DNA from: Actinospica robiniae DSM 44927
GTDB lineage: Bacteria; Actinomycetota; Actinomycetes; Streptomycetales; Catenulisporaceae
Reading direction: 5' to 3'
DNA length: 64,000 bases
Assembly (NCBI RefSeq): GCF_000504285.1
Contig: NZ_KI632511.1
Span: 245,372-309,371 of the forward strand
Below the pieces are notes generated by a model that made no database searches, had not been told where the DNA came from, and was given only the letters and a program-made list of their open reading frames with translations. Made by a program: the position numbers and the translations under genes. Below, one piece after another: positions 38,662 to 49,382 of this stretch (position 1 is the first letter of the stretch; every line of letters begins with the position of its first letter).

Positions 38662-39398
38662 TCACTTCCTGCGGGCCGCCCGCAGGAAGTCGCGGTTGAG
38701 CTCGACGATGCTCTGGAACGGGATGCCCTTCGGGCAGGAGGCGACGCACTCGCCGGTGTTCGTGCAGCCGCCGAAGCCCTCGTCGTCCATGGCCGCGACC
38801 ATGTTCAGCACGCGGGAATCGCGCTCCGGCTGGCCCTGCGGCAGGGAGTTGAGATGCGCGGCCTTGGCACTGGTGAAGAGCATGGCCGAGCCGTTCGGGC
38901 ACGCGGCGACGCAGGCCCCGCAGCCGATGCAGGTCGCGTTCTCGAAGGACTTGTCGGCGTCCGGCTTCGGCACCGGCGTCGCGTGCGCGTCCGGGGCCGT
39001 GCCGGTCGGCGCGGTGATGTAGCCGCCGGCCTGCACGATCCGGTCGAGCGCGGCGCGGTCGACCACGAGGTCCTTGATCACCGGGAACGCGCGCGAGCGC
39101 CACGGTTCGACGTCGATGACGTCCCCGTCCTTGAAGCTGCGCATGTGCAGCTGGCAGGTGGTGGTCTGCTCCGGGCCGTGCGGACGGCCGTTGATCACCG
39201 TGCTGCACGCGCCGCAGATGCCCTCACGGCAGTCGTGGTCGAAGGCGACCGGTTCCTGACCGCCGAGGATGAGGCGCTCGTTGAGGATGTCGAGCATCTC
39301 CAGGAAGGACATGTCCGGGCTGATGCCGTCGACCTCGTAGGGGACCAGCTCGCCGTCCTGCTGCGGACCGGCCTGCCGCCAGATCCGAACCGTGATCT

Positions 39399-39402
<4 letters not shown>
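38662..39402 (-). CDS. sdhB: Succinate dehydrogenase/fumarate reductase iron-sulfur subunit
   Basis: A 246-residue SdhB. The plant-type [2Fe-2S] ligands are [15 protein letters not shown] with a further Cys at TTTCQLH. The [4Fe-4S] cluster is in [16 protein letters not shown] and the [3Fe-4S] cluster in [16 protein letters not shown]. It passes electrons from SdhA to the membrane cytochrome. The start overlaps the sdhA stop by 4 bp (39399-39402). A perfect hairpin lies within its last codons. Confidence 0.95.
38664..38690. terminator. Hairpin inside the 3' end of sdhB
   Basis: ACTTCCTGCGGG (38664-38675), three loop bases and CCCGCAGGAAGT (38679-38690) make a perfect 12-bp stem. It encodes the last residues of SdhB (LRAARRK) and lies 24 bp beyond the convergent lipoprotein stop, so it could end both transcripts. 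Confidence 0.65.
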
Positions 39403-41339
<1,937 letters not shown>

Positions 41340-41340
41340 T

Positions 41341-42054
41341 TCAACGCACCAGACCTGTCATGACGCCGATGGGAACGGCCAGGAAGCCGAGGGTGATCAC
41401 CGCGGCGAGCCCGCTGCCGACGTAGCGCAGCGCCAGGTCGCGGCCGCGGCGCCGGCGCAGTCCGAGGGTCTGCGCGGCGCTCCAGAAGCCGTGGTTGACG
41501 TGCAGCCCGACCATCAGCACCCCGACGAAGTAGATGAGGTTGATCCACCAGACCTGGAAGTCGGCGGCCACGTTGTGGTACGGCCCGCCCTTGTCGAAGT
41601 CCGGGTTGGCCACTCCGACGGTCAGGTCGAGGATGTGCCAGACCAGGAACAGCCCGAGGATCACCCCGCCCCAGCGCATCGTGCGGGTGGCGAAGCTCGC
41701 CCGGGCCCGCTGGGCGTGCGCGTAGCGGGTCGGGCGGGCGGCGAGGTCGCGCCGGGAGAGCTGGGCGGCGGCGGTCACGTGCAGCACGAGCGCGACCAGC
41801 AGCACCGCGCGAAGGATCCACAGGAACCAGGCGCCGTGCAGCACGGGCTCGCCGATCGTGCGCAGCCAGGCGGCGTAGCCGTCGAAGTCGTGCGGCCCGA
41901 AGAAGATCTTGAGGTTGCCGAGCATGTGCGCCAGCAGGAACGCCACCATGATCAGCCCGGTGACCGCCATGACGGCCTTCTTGCCGATGGAGGAGCGCCA
42001 CAGGGTCTGGGCTCTGGCCGCCTCGGCCGGACGTACGCGGGTGTCGATAGCCAC
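41341..42054 (-). CDS. sdhC: Succinate dehydrogenase cytochrome b subunit
   Basis: A 237-residue membrane subunit with five hydrophobic segments, typical of the B-type (diheme, single-subunit) cytochrome b558. Candidate heme His residues are in [37 protein letters not shown] and [11 protein letters not shown]. It anchors SdhAB and passes electrons to menaquinone. Gene order sdhC-sdhA-sdhB with 1-bp and 4-bp junctions supports an operon. The promoter region is shared with a divergent LysR gene. Confidence 0.92.
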   Translation of the reverse strand: MAIDTRVRPAEAARAQTLWRSSIGKKAVMAVTGLIMVAFLLAHMLGNLKIFFGPHDFDGYAAWLRTIGEPVLHGAWFLWILRAVLLVALVLHVTAAAQLSRRDLAARPTRYAHAQRARASFATRTMRWGGVILGLFLVWHILDLTVGVANPDFDKGGPYHNVAADFQVWWINLIYFVGVLMVGLHVNHGFWSAAQTLGLRRRRGRDLALRYVGSGLAAVITLGFLAVPIGVMTGLVR

Positions 42055-42093
42055 GTCGCCACGGTAAGGCGCGCCTGAGCAGAGGTCAAAGAG

Positions 42094-42127
42094 ATGGATT
42101 CTCTCAGATCCATAGGCACTGGCTATG
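42094..42127. promoter_or_regulatory. Probable LysR binding site between sdhC and the LysR gene
   Basis: Two adjoining inverted repeats: ATGGAT (42094-42099) with ATCCAT (42108-42113), and CATAG (42111-42115) with CTATG (42123-42127). They fill the 91-bp divergent gap. LysR-type regulators bind interrupted dyads of this kind next to their own gene and the divergent target. Confidence 0.6.
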
Positions 42128-42145
42128 TTGGTCTATGCTGTGTTC

Positions 42146-43051
42146 ATGCAGTTGCAGCAATTGGCGTACTTCCTCGCGGTCGCACAGGAGGGCTCGTTCA
42201 CTCGGGCGGCCGAGCGCGTGAACGTGGCCCAACCCTCGCTGTCCCAGCAGATCAAGGCGCTCGAGATGGACCTGGGCGCGCAGCTGGTGCACCGCGCCCG
42301 CGGCCAGGTGGGGCTGACCGCGGCCGGCGAGACGCTGCTGCCGGTCGCCCGGCGGATGCTCGCCGACGCCGAGACCGCACGTCGCGAGATCCGCGAGCTC
42401 GCCGCCCTCGGCCGCGGCCGCGTCCGCCTCGGCGCCACCCCGAGCCTGTGCACCGGACTGCTGCCGGCCGTGCTGGCCGGCTACCGGTCAGCACATCCCG
42501 GAGTGGACCTCGTGATCCACGAGAGCGGCTCCCGGGACCTGGAGAAGGCCCTGCTCGAAGGCAGCCTGGATCTGGCGCTGGTGATCGACGCGAGCCTGGG
42601 CGACGATCCGGAGCTCGCCACCGTCCCGCTGCTGACGGAGGAGCTCGTGGTCATCTCCCGGCTCGGCGAACCCGGCCCGACGGGGCGGCGTAAGCGGCTG
42701 ACCGTCGCAGAGCTCGAGGGTGTGCCGCTGGTGATGTTCCGGCCCGGCTACGACCTGCGCGAGACCACCGTGGCCGCCTGCCGCGCCGCGGGCTTCGAGC
42801 CGACCTTCGCGATCGAGGGCGGCGAGATGGACGCGGTGCTCGAGTTCGTCCAGGCCGGCCTCGGCGTCGCGGTCGTGCCGAGCACCGTGGTGCGCGGCCG
42901 GTTCACCGTGACGGCGATCAGCACGCCCGGCCTGCACCGGACGGTGCTGCTCGCGCGCCGCCGCGGCCTGGAACCGCCGCGCGCCGCGCAGGTGTTCATC
43001 GAGGACCTGACCGCGTCCCTGGCGCACGTCCCAGGCGCGCTCACCCGCTGA
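42146..43051 (+). CDS. LysR-family transcriptional regulator
   Basis: A 301-residue LysR regulator. The helix-turn-helix covers residues 1-60 (LQQLAYFLAVAQEGSFTRAA, VAQPSLSQQIKALEMDLGAQ). The effector domain from about 90 begins RVRLGATPSLCTGLLPAVLA. ATG 42146 matches the family start; the ATG at 42125 would add seven residues. It is divergent from sdhCAB with dyads between, so it probably controls that operon and itself. The effector is unknown. Confidence 0.92.
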   Translation: MQLQQLAYFLAVAQEGSFTRAAERVNVAQPSLSQQIKALEMDLGAQLVHRARGQVGLTAAGETLLPVARRMLADAETARREIRELAALGRGRVRLGATPSLCTGLLPAVLAGYRSAHPGVDLVIHESGSRDLEKALLEGSLDLALVIDASLGDDPELATVPLLTEELVVISRLGEPGPTGRRKRLTVAELEGVPLVMFRPGYDLRETTVAACRAAGFEPTFAIEGGEMDAVLEFVQAGLGVAVVPSTVVRGRFTVTAISTPGLHRTVLLARRRGLEPPRAAQVFIEDLTASLAHVPGALTR

Positions 43052-43312
43052 CGCGCACAACGCGGATGAAGCGGCGCCGGGCGAGCCGGTAGACGGGGTT
43101 GCGCGGCGTGACCGCCCGAAGCTCCGCGCGCGTCGCCGTGGTGATCACTCGCAGCCCGGACTCGCCCATGACGGACCAGAGCAGGACCTGGCGCGTGGGA
43201 TCCGGCGGGGCGGCGTCTCGGTCGATTCGGCGAAAAGGCCTTCGGTGTAAAGGATCGAGGGCCCTCGCTTGTGTAGCTCCATCAGCAGATACTGCATGTC
43301 GATCGACGGCAT
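43041..43312 (-). pseudogene. Frameshifted small gene, remnant
   Basis: Leftward coding signal starts at ATG 43312 or 43297 (MPSIDMQYLLMELHKRGPSI). It switches frame around 43190-43215 and continues as QVLLWSVMGESGLRVITTAT ... RRRFIRVVRVSG to a stop at 43041, overlapping the LysR 3' end. The second half has strong third-position G/C, so it looks like real coding sequence. A single indel would join the halves. No family is recognised. Confidence 0.35.
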
Positions 43313-43611
43313 GTCAGTGGTCTGACCGGGCAGTTTCCGATGGTCTTGGACGATTCCTGCAAAGCCCTGAGAACCAGGGTTTTGCGAGCCTGTGGGTCGG
43401 CCAGGAAAATCGCCGCGTGATCGGTTCCGCGGTCGTGCCGTTTCTCCAGAAGTCTGATCGTCACACCCGCATAGAGCCGATAGCGGCGCGCACCTTCGTC
43501 GCCGCGACGAGGCGTCACTTGGCAGAGGTCTGCCGCAAGTCGAGCGGCGAGATCCGTTTCGCGTGCGTTGCGGTCGGCTAAGCTCTCGATCGCCTCCCAC
43601 CTCGTGCGCAC
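43282..43611 (-). CDS. Uncertain ORF in a decayed region
   Basis: A possible protein of about 109 residues from GTG 43611 (VRTRWEAIESLADRNARETD) with a stretch GVTIRLLEKRHDRGTDHAAI. Codon use is only moderately biased, the 3' end overlaps the frameshifted remnant in another frame and no family is recognised. It may be a fragment of the same broken gene. Treat as hypothetical. Confidence 0.25.
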   Translation of the reverse strand: MRTRWEAIESLADRNARETDLAARLAADLCQVTPRRGDEGARRYRLYAGVTIRLLEKRHDRGTDHAAIFLADPQARKTLVLRALQESSKTIGNCPVRPLTCRRSTCSIC

Positions 43612-43621
43612 ATCACTATCG

Positions 43622-43762
43622 GCTTGCCGACGTGCCCGGAGACTCGGCCACAACCACGTATGCACCGAGCACATGTAGCTCGGCCTCATCCGCGAGGGCA
43701 AAGGCGTCGCGGTCAAGGCACTCGAGTCGGCAGGCGTCTCCCTCGAAGCGGTTCGCCTGATA
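43622..43762 (+). pseudogene. Relic of a Clp N-terminal domain (ClpC-like)
   Basis: From 43634 the plus strand reads ARRLGHNHVCTEHM, then an in-frame TAG at 43676, then LGLIREGKGVAVKALESAGV SLEAVR split only here by the spacing. This matches the second half of the Clp N-domain (typically ...NHNYIGTEHILLGLIxEGEGVAAKALESLGISLEAVR). Nothing similar lies on either side, so it is an isolated broken fragment of a ClpC or stand-alone Clp-N gene. Confidence 0.7.
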
Positions 43763-43861
43763 TCGCTGACGCCCCTCAAACCCAGGTCGCGCCGACGAAG
43801 CCCAGGTTGGTCGACGACCTCGAACGCGCGATGAACCCGATGCAGGCCACTGTCATTCTCG

Positions 43862-44212
43862 TCAAGCTCGCGAGGGATTCCTTGGGTCGTACGTGACGTC
43901 GCCCTTGATCAGGTCATGGACATACGCCCGATCCTGCTCGATCCGTGCGCGGACCTGATCGGCGCCGGCGACGGAGCCGTGGCCTGGAATGACGATGTCG
44001 ACGTCGTCGGCCACATCCTCGAGCTGCCCTAGCGCGGCGAGATAGTCCGAGGTCGGGTCGGCGGCGTTCATCATGTCCACCATCGGCACGAAGATGTCGG
44101 AAAGCATGTCGCCGACGAGCAGCACGCCGGAGTGGCCCTGAACCACGACGGCGTTGCTCTTGCAGAACCGGCTCTCATGGACCAGCACACCGTCCGCGAC
44201 TTGCCTGAGCAT
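43862..44212 (-). CDS. Metallo-beta-lactamase-fold protein lacking its metal site (internal deletion)
   Basis: A 116-residue protein. The N-terminus, MLRQVADGVLVHESRFCKSN followed by AVVVQGHSGVLLV, is the first strand pair of an MBL-fold hydrolase. The sequence then jumps to GDMLSDIFVPMVDMM and the C-terminal PGHGSVAGADQVRARIEQDR. Full-length relatives are about twice as long and carry HxHxDH between these parts; here that section is absent. The join is in frame, so a shortened protein could still be made, but it should not bind the usual zinc pair. It lies next to other decayed sequences. Confidence 0.65.
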   Translation of the reverse strand: MLRQVADGVLVHESRFCKSNAVVVQGHSGVLLVGDMLSDIFVPMVDMMNAADPTSDYLAALGQLEDVADDVDIVIPGHGSVAGADQVRARIEQDRAYVHDLIKGDVTYDPRNPSRA

Positions 44213-44370
44213 GAGTTGCTCCCTTCCGCTTGCGCCCGACGCTACCCGTCCCGCCCGTCCAATGGGCCGAAGTGGGGATCGTCCGCGCGCCCTCGAGGCG
44301 CGCCTTCCGCAGGTGGCGCGCCCGGCTGTGTAGAACGGCGTCGCACGGCAACTCACAGGAGGATGCACGC

Positions 44371-45525
44371 ATGGTCTACCCGGGCAGCCCGCTCTCCCGC
44401 CGCGACGCGCTGGCTGTAGCCGGTGCCTCGCTCGCCGCAGTGGCCGCCCTGCCGGGCGTCGCGCGTGCGGCCGACGCCCAGGACTCGGCGCCGCGGTTCG
44501 CGCCCGAGCCGGACGCGGAGCTGACCGTGCGTCACCTCGCGGCGCAGCGGGTGATCTTCTCATATCCCGGCGCCACGGTGCCGCAGTCGCTGCTCGATCT
44601 GATCGCGGCCGGCCTGGTCGGCGGCGTCATCCTGTACGGCGAGAACATCTCGAGTCTGCCCCAGATCACCGCGGCCGTCGCGCAGATGCGCGAAGCGAAC
44701 GCGAGCAGTCCGGTGCGCGCGCCGCTGCTGGTGATGACCGATCAGGAAGGTGGCAAGGTACGTCGTCTGCCCGGCGGCCCGGTGCAGACGGCGAAGCAGA
44801 TCGGAGCGTCGCCCGACCCCGGGCCCGCCGCCGCGGGCGCCGGCCGCGAAGCCGGGCTGCTGCTGCGGAGCGCCGGGCTGAACGTCAACCTCGCGCCGGT
44901 CCTCGACGTGTTCCGCACGCCCGGCGACTTCGAGGACCAGTACCAGCGCTCCTTCAGCATGGATCCGGCCGTGGTGGCGACCTGCGGGACCGCGTTCATC
45001 GCCGCGCAGCAGGAGACCGGTGTCGCGGCCACGGCCAAGCACTTCCCCGGACTCGGCCCCGCCAGTGCGAAGCAGAACACCGACAACGGCCCGGTCACTC
45101 TCACCACATCGCTGTCCGACCTGCGTTCCATCGACGAGCAGCCGTACATCCCGGCCATCGCCGCGAACCTCGCGCTGGTCATGATGTCGTGGGCCGTCTA
45201 CACCGCCCTGGACCCGAACTACCCGGCCGGGCTGTCCTCCAAGATCATCCGCCGCGAGCTGCGCGACCGGCTGGGCTTCGAGGGCGTCACCATCAGTGAC
45301 GCCATCAACGCCGGCGCCCTGGCCGCTTTCGGCACGCCGCCGCAGAACGCGGTCAAGGCCGCCAACGCCGGCATGGACCTGATCCTCGAGTCGACCCGCG
45401 ACATCTCCCACGGGCAGGCGGTCGTCGACGCGCTCACCGCCGCCCTCGCCGACGGCACGCTGGACGTGCCCGAGTCCGACGCGGCGCTGCGCCGGATCAT
45501 GAAGCTGCGCCGAGAACTCCAATAG
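44371..45525 (+). CDS. Exported glycoside hydrolase family 3 protein (NagZ-like)
   Basis: A 384-residue GH3 enzyme with an N-terminal Tat-like signal (LSRRDALAVAGASLAAVAAL ending GVARAAD). The barrel shows LLVMTDQEGGKVRRLPGGP, LNVNLAPVLDV, TAKHFPGLG (the KHFPG motif) and ITISDAINAG-like VTISDAINAG with the nucleophile Asp. NagZ enzymes usually have an HGD acid/base loop after KHFPG; here the loop reads PASAKQNTDNGP, so the acid/base dyad is altered. Likely role is removal of N-acetylglucosamine or another sugar outside the cell. AGGAGG lies 9 bp before ATG 44371. Confidence 0.88.
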   Translation: MVYPGSPLSRRDALAVAGASLAAVAALPGVARAADAQDSAPRFAPEPDAELTVRHLAAQRVIFSYPGATVPQSLLDLIAAGLVGGVILYGENISSLPQITAAVAQMREANASSPVRAPLLVMTDQEGGKVRRLPGGPVQTAKQIGASPDPGPAAAGAGREAGLLLRSAGLNVNLAPVLDVFRTPGDFEDQYQRSFSMDPAVVATCGTAFIAAQQETGVAATAKHFPGLGPASAKQNTDNGPVTLTTSLSDLRSIDEQPYIPAIAANLALVMMSWAVYTALDPNYPAGLSSKIIRRELRDRLGFEGVTISDAINAGALAAFGTPPQNAVKAANAGMDLILESTRDISHGQAVVDALTAALADGTLDVPESDAALRRIMKLRRELQ

Positions 45526-45736
45526 CCGCGGCTCGCGCGCGTCCGGAGGTGGCCGGATGCGCGCATATCGCGGTCCTGCGAAGCCTTGAGCGGCGGGACG
45601 CGGTGGTGCGGGCGGCGGCTAGCACAGGGTATTGACGCTGCGTGGACCGAGTGGTTGACTCTCGCCGGGAGAGCGCTCTCCGTGCTCTCGAGGTCCAGCG
45701 TGACGCCTTCCCCATCCACCACGTCAGGGAGCGCTG

Positions 45737-47533
45737 TTGTCTGCCACCCCCACCCGCCGCCACGTCCTGCGCGGCGCCGCCGTAGCCGCTGCTCTGCCGC
45801 TGATCGGCGGCCTCGGCACGTCAGCGGCCTTCGCCGCCTCCTCGAACTCCCACGGAGCCGGCGGCCTCGGCCCCAACGTCCTCGTCTTCGACCCCTCCAT
45901 GGGCGACGCGGCGATCCAGGCTCAGGTCGACGCCGTGTTCGCGATCCAGCAGTCCAACCAGTTCGGCACCGAGCGGTACGCGCTGGCCTTCAAGCCGGGC
46001 ACCTACAACGTCGACATCAACGTCGGCTTCTACACCCACGTGCTCGGGCTCGGCGACAGCCCCGACGACGTCGTGATCAACGGACACGTCACGGTCGACG
46101 CGCAATGGCTCGGCGGCAACGGCACCCAGAACTTCTGGCGTGCGGCCGAGAACCTGTGCATCGTGCCGCCGGACGGCCTCGAGCGCTGGGCAGTCGCGCA
46201 GGCGGGCCCGATGCGCCGCGCCCACATCAAGGGCGACATGACCCTGTGGCCCAGCCCTCCCGGCAACCAGTGGTCCAGCGGCGGGTTCCTCGCCGACAGC
46301 GTGGTGGATGGGCAGGTCGACTCGGGTTCGCAGCAGCAGTGGCTCTCGCGCAACGACACCTTCGGCAGCTGGACCGGCTCCAACTGGAACATGGTGTTCG
46401 TCGGCACCCAGGGCGCTCCGGCCCAGCACTTCCCCAACCCGGCCTGGACCGTGGTCGACCAGAGCCCGGTCGTGCGGGAGAAGCCGTTCCTCACCGTCGG
46501 CCGTAACGGCTCCTACAGCGTCTTCGTGCCCGCGGTGCGCCGCAACAGCAGCGGCACCACCTGGTCTTCCGGGCGGGCGCACGGCATCAGCATCCCGCTG
46601 TCGCGCTTCCACGTGGCCCAGCCCGGCGATTCCGCCGCTGAGATCAACGAGGCCCTCGCCCGAGGCGAGCACCTCCTGTTCACCCCGGGCGTCTACGCGC
46701 TGTCCTCGCCGATCCGCGTGTCGCGTCCGGGCACCGTCGTCCTGGGCCTGGGTCTGACCACCCTGCAGGCCACCCACGGCAACTCGCTGATCGAGGTCGC
46801 CGACGTCGGCGGCGTCAGCATCGCGGGCGTGCTGCTCGAGGCGGCCTCCGCCAACTCGCCGGTCCTGCTCCGCGTGGGCCACGGCCGCAGCTACATCCGG
46901 CACACTGAGGACCCCACCGCGCTCTTCGACGTCTACGCCCGCATCGGCGGCGCGCTCGCCGGCGGTGCCACCGTCAGCGTGCAGGTCGACAGCAACGACG
47001 TGATCTGCGACAACCTGTGGCTCTGGCGCGCCGACCACGGCAACGACGGCACCGTCGGCTGGACGGTCAACCCGGCCGACACCGGCATCATCGTGAACGG
47101 CGACCGCGTCGTCGCCTACGGCCTGGCCGTCGAGCACTACCAGAAGTACGAAGTGATCTGGAACGGCAACCACGGCCGCTCGTACTTCTTCCAGAACGAG
47201 CACCCGTACGACGTCCCCAGCCAGGACGCCTGGGTCCACGGCAGCACCAACGGCTACGCCGCCTATAAGGTCGCTGATTCCGTGACCGACCACCAGGCGT
47301 GGGGATTGGGCAGCTACTGCGTCTTCACCCAAGAGGCGCACGTCTACACCGATCGGGCCTACGAGGTGCCCGACACCCCCGGCGTCGTCTTCACCGACCT
47401 GATGATCGTCTGCCTCAACGACGCGAACGGCGGCGGCATCGTGCACTGCATCAACGACTTCGGCGGTCCGGTCGAGAACGGCTTCGGCACGTACAACATG
47501 ACCAGCTACTCGAACGGCGTCGGAAGCGTCTGA
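45737..47533 (+). CDS. Tat-exported beta-helix protein (pectate-lyase-like)
   Basis: A 598-residue exported protein starting at TTG 45737, with AGGGAG upstream. The Tat signal is TRRHVLRGAAVAAALPLIGG. The mature chain looks like a right-handed parallel beta-helix: short repeated strands such as VINGHVTVDAQWLGG, GVSIAGVLLEAASANSPVLL and NVICDNL-type turns, ending with YNMTSYSNGVGSV. Related secreted proteins in streptomycetes are labelled adenylyl cyclase or coagulation-factor-like, without support visible here. Carbohydrate binding or cleavage is possible; no catalytic set is identified. Confidence 0.75.
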   Translation: MSATPTRRHVLRGAAVAAALPLIGGLGTSAAFAASSNSHGAGGLGPNVLVFDPSMGDAAIQAQVDAVFAIQQSNQFGTERYALAFKPGTYNVDINVGFYTHVLGLGDSPDDVVINGHVTVDAQWLGGNGTQNFWRAAENLCIVPPDGLERWAVAQAGPMRRAHIKGDMTLWPSPPGNQWSSGGFLADSVVDGQVDSGSQQQWLSRNDTFGSWTGSNWNMVFVGTQGAPAQHFPNPAWTVVDQSPVVREKPFLTVGRNGSYSVFVPAVRRNSSGTTWSSGRAHGISIPLSRFHVAQPGDSAAEINEALARGEHLLFTPGVYALSSPIRVSRPGTVVLGLGLTTLQATHGNSLIEVADVGGVSIAGVLLEAASANSPVLLRVGHGRSYIRHTEDPTALFDVYARIGGALAGGATVSVQVDSNDVICDNLWLWRADHGNDGTVGWTVNPADTGIIVNGDRVVAYGLAVEHYQKYEVIWNGNHGRSYFFQNEHPYDVPSQDAWVHGSTNGYAAYKVADSVTDHQAWGLGSYCVFTQEAHVYTDRAYEVPDTPGVVFTDLMIVCLNDANGGGIVHCINDFGGPVENGFGTYNMTSYSNGVGSV

Positions 47534-47541
47534 CGGGTGAT

Positions 47542-47579
47542 CTCAGGTGGCGCCGCAGAACTCTGCGGCGCCACCTGAG
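47542..47579. terminator. Perfect 17-bp hairpin overlapping the HEAT-gene stop
   Basis: CTCAGGTGGCGCCGCAG (47542-47558), loop AACT, and CTGCGGCGCCACCTGAG (47563-47579). It follows the beta-helix gene stop by 8 bp and also contains the stop codon and last codons (AEFCGAT) of the convergent HEAT-repeat gene, so it probably terminates both. Confidence 0.85.
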
Positions 47580-49339
47580 TCGAGGGCCTGCCGGCACAGA
47601 GCGAGCAGGTGCTCGTCCAGGCGTACCTCGTCGCTGTCGGTGATACCGGGCGAGCCGGCATGACGGTACGGGGTCTCGAGTTCCGTGCGCAGGACCGGAT
47701 GGAAGGGCTCTGCTGCCGGGCCGAGATCGCGGATGCATTCGGCGGTCTGGACCCGGGTGTACGGATCGTTCTCCCACGCGGCTTCGAGTGCGGGCAGGGC
47801 AGCGGGAAACTCGGCCGGCCCGACGATGCGTATCAGTGCAATGGCACTCTTGACGCGCGCCTGATCGTCGTCGGCCGAAGCCATCAGCTTTCGTAGATGG
47901 CCGGTCAACGGCGTGGCCGACGGGCCGATCGCCCCGGCCACGTCCGCTGCGCTGCCCACGACGGTCCGTTCGGCCGGATTCCCTTCGGAGAACCAGTCCG
48001 TCTCGCGCAGCCGGGGTTCCAGTAGCGGGAGCAGCTTGTCGGCGTCGTTGCGCAGGAACCAGCATGCTTCGATGGCACGCAGGACCACGTGACCCGGCTG
48101 CTCCTCGTCCGCAGCGATTGCGGCCGCGAGGTCGTACGCCGCTGCGGCTGCGGGGCCGAAGGATGCGAGCGTTCTGAGGGTGACCTCGGTGACCAGCCGC
48201 TGACGTCCGCGCACCGCGGCGTCGAGCAGGCGCAGTACTTCGGGGGCCGCGTCCACGACGGCGAGGTCGCGCACCGCCGAGAGCAGTCCGAACACTGCGG
48301 TGATGGGGCCCGTGCCGAGTTCGTCCGTCTGCGCATGGAGTTGGGCGCGCAGCGTCGGTATGAAGCGGTCGGTGTGTGCGCGGTACCTCACCAGCGCGCT
48401 CGAAAGCGGGCGCACACCGGCTTCCTCGGACAGCGCCGCTTCGATGATCGGCAAGACGCGCTCATCACCGAGCCGGGCGAGTATGAGGACCATTTCCCGG
48501 AAGTCCTTGCGCACCTTCGCATCCGCGCTGTTCCAGGATTGCGGCCCGAGAGCCGCGACCTGCTCGGCGAGAGCGTCGGCGGCTGGCGCGGCGAGATCGT
48601 ACTTGTTCTTGAGCGCAAGCAGCGCCATGCGCCTGACCTGCGCCTCGGACGAGGCGAGTCGGCCCCCGACCAGCGTAACAAGGTTCGCATATGACCCGCG
48701 CAAGCCGCGCATCAACTCGCCGGCGAGCCGTAGCCCGTCCACGCGACGGACCGGATCAGGGTGCTGAACTTCCTCTTCGATCAGCGCGATACGGGCCGGC
48801 ACATCCTCGGGCCGGCCCGAATCGAGGCGGGCCAACTGATCGAACGCGGCCAGCCGCACGCCGGAATCCCCGTCGCACTCCATTCGCTGCTGGAGCAACG
48901 CGATGACGCGTTCGGTGTCGGCGAGGACGTACCCGACCGTGCGCGCAACGGTGGCGCGCACGGTCGCGTCGTCATCCTCCAGCCAGGAGGCGAAGTCTCC
49001 GGCCCGCGCCCGAATCAGCGCATTCGCCTCCTGATACGGTGCCGGCGCGTCAGCTCCGTCCTCGCATGCCGCGCCGATGCCCGCGATCAGCTCGATGGCC
49101 TGCCCGCGGCCCGCGTTGCCGGTGTCCGCGACCAGCTCGAACAGGAAAGGCAGGCAGGCCACGGTCGAGTCGTACACAGTGCCCTGATGATGCACAGCCC
49201 CGTAGAGCTCCGCCAACGCCGACTCTCGCTCGGCACCGTCGTCCGAAGCGAGCTTCCGCAACATCGAGGGCACGTCCTCGGCCGAGCCGTAGGCGTGCTC
49301 CAGCGCTTCCCAGTCGACATCCAGCAGTCCATCGAACAC
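47543..49339 (-). CDS. HEAT-repeat protein
   Basis: A 598-residue all-helical protein with about ten HEAT-like repeats, for example SDDGAERESALAELYGAV, EDDDATVRATVARTVGYVLA, ASSEAQVRRMALLALKNKY and LDSGGAAEFCG near the end. It begins MFDGLLDVDWEALEHAYGSA. HEAT solenoids mediate protein-protein contacts; no enzyme domain is present. Similar large actinomycete proteins are uncharacterised. It is soluble with no signal peptide. The 3' end is part of a perfect terminator hairpin. Confidence 0.82.
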   Translation of the reverse strand: MFDGLLDVDWEALEHAYGSAEDVPSMLRKLASDDGAERESALAELYGAVHHQGTVYDSTVACLPFLFELVADTGNAGRGQAIELIAGIGAACEDGADAPAPYQEANALIRARAGDFASWLEDDDATVRATVARTVGYVLADTERVIALLQQRMECDGDSGVRLAAFDQLARLDSGRPEDVPARIALIEEEVQHPDPVRRVDGLRLAGELMRGLRGSYANLVTLVGGRLASSEAQVRRMALLALKNKYDLAAPAADALAEQVAALGPQSWNSADAKVRKDFREMVLILARLGDERVLPIIEAALSEEAGVRPLSSALVRYRAHTDRFIPTLRAQLHAQTDELGTGPITAVFGLLSAVRDLAVVDAAPEVLRLLDAAVRGRQRLVTEVTLRTLASFGPAAAAAYDLAAAIAADEEQPGHVVLRAIEACWFLRNDADKLLPLLEPRLRETDWFSEGNPAERTVVGSAADVAGAIGPSATPLTGHLRKLMASADDDQARVKSAIALIRIVGPAEFPAALPALEAAWENDPYTRVQTAECIRDLGPAAEPFHPVLRTELETPYRHAGSPGITDSDEVRLDEHLLALCRQALDSGGAAEFCGAT

Positions 49340-49382
49340 GGCGCCTACTATCGCACCAGAACCCTGAGAGCGAAAAAGGCAC

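Noticed and set aside
43282-43779. 165-codon leftward ORF as a full gene
   Set aside because: Its first half is antisense to the Clp-N relic and its end overlaps another coding-like frame. Only the part from 43611 is listed, with low confidence.
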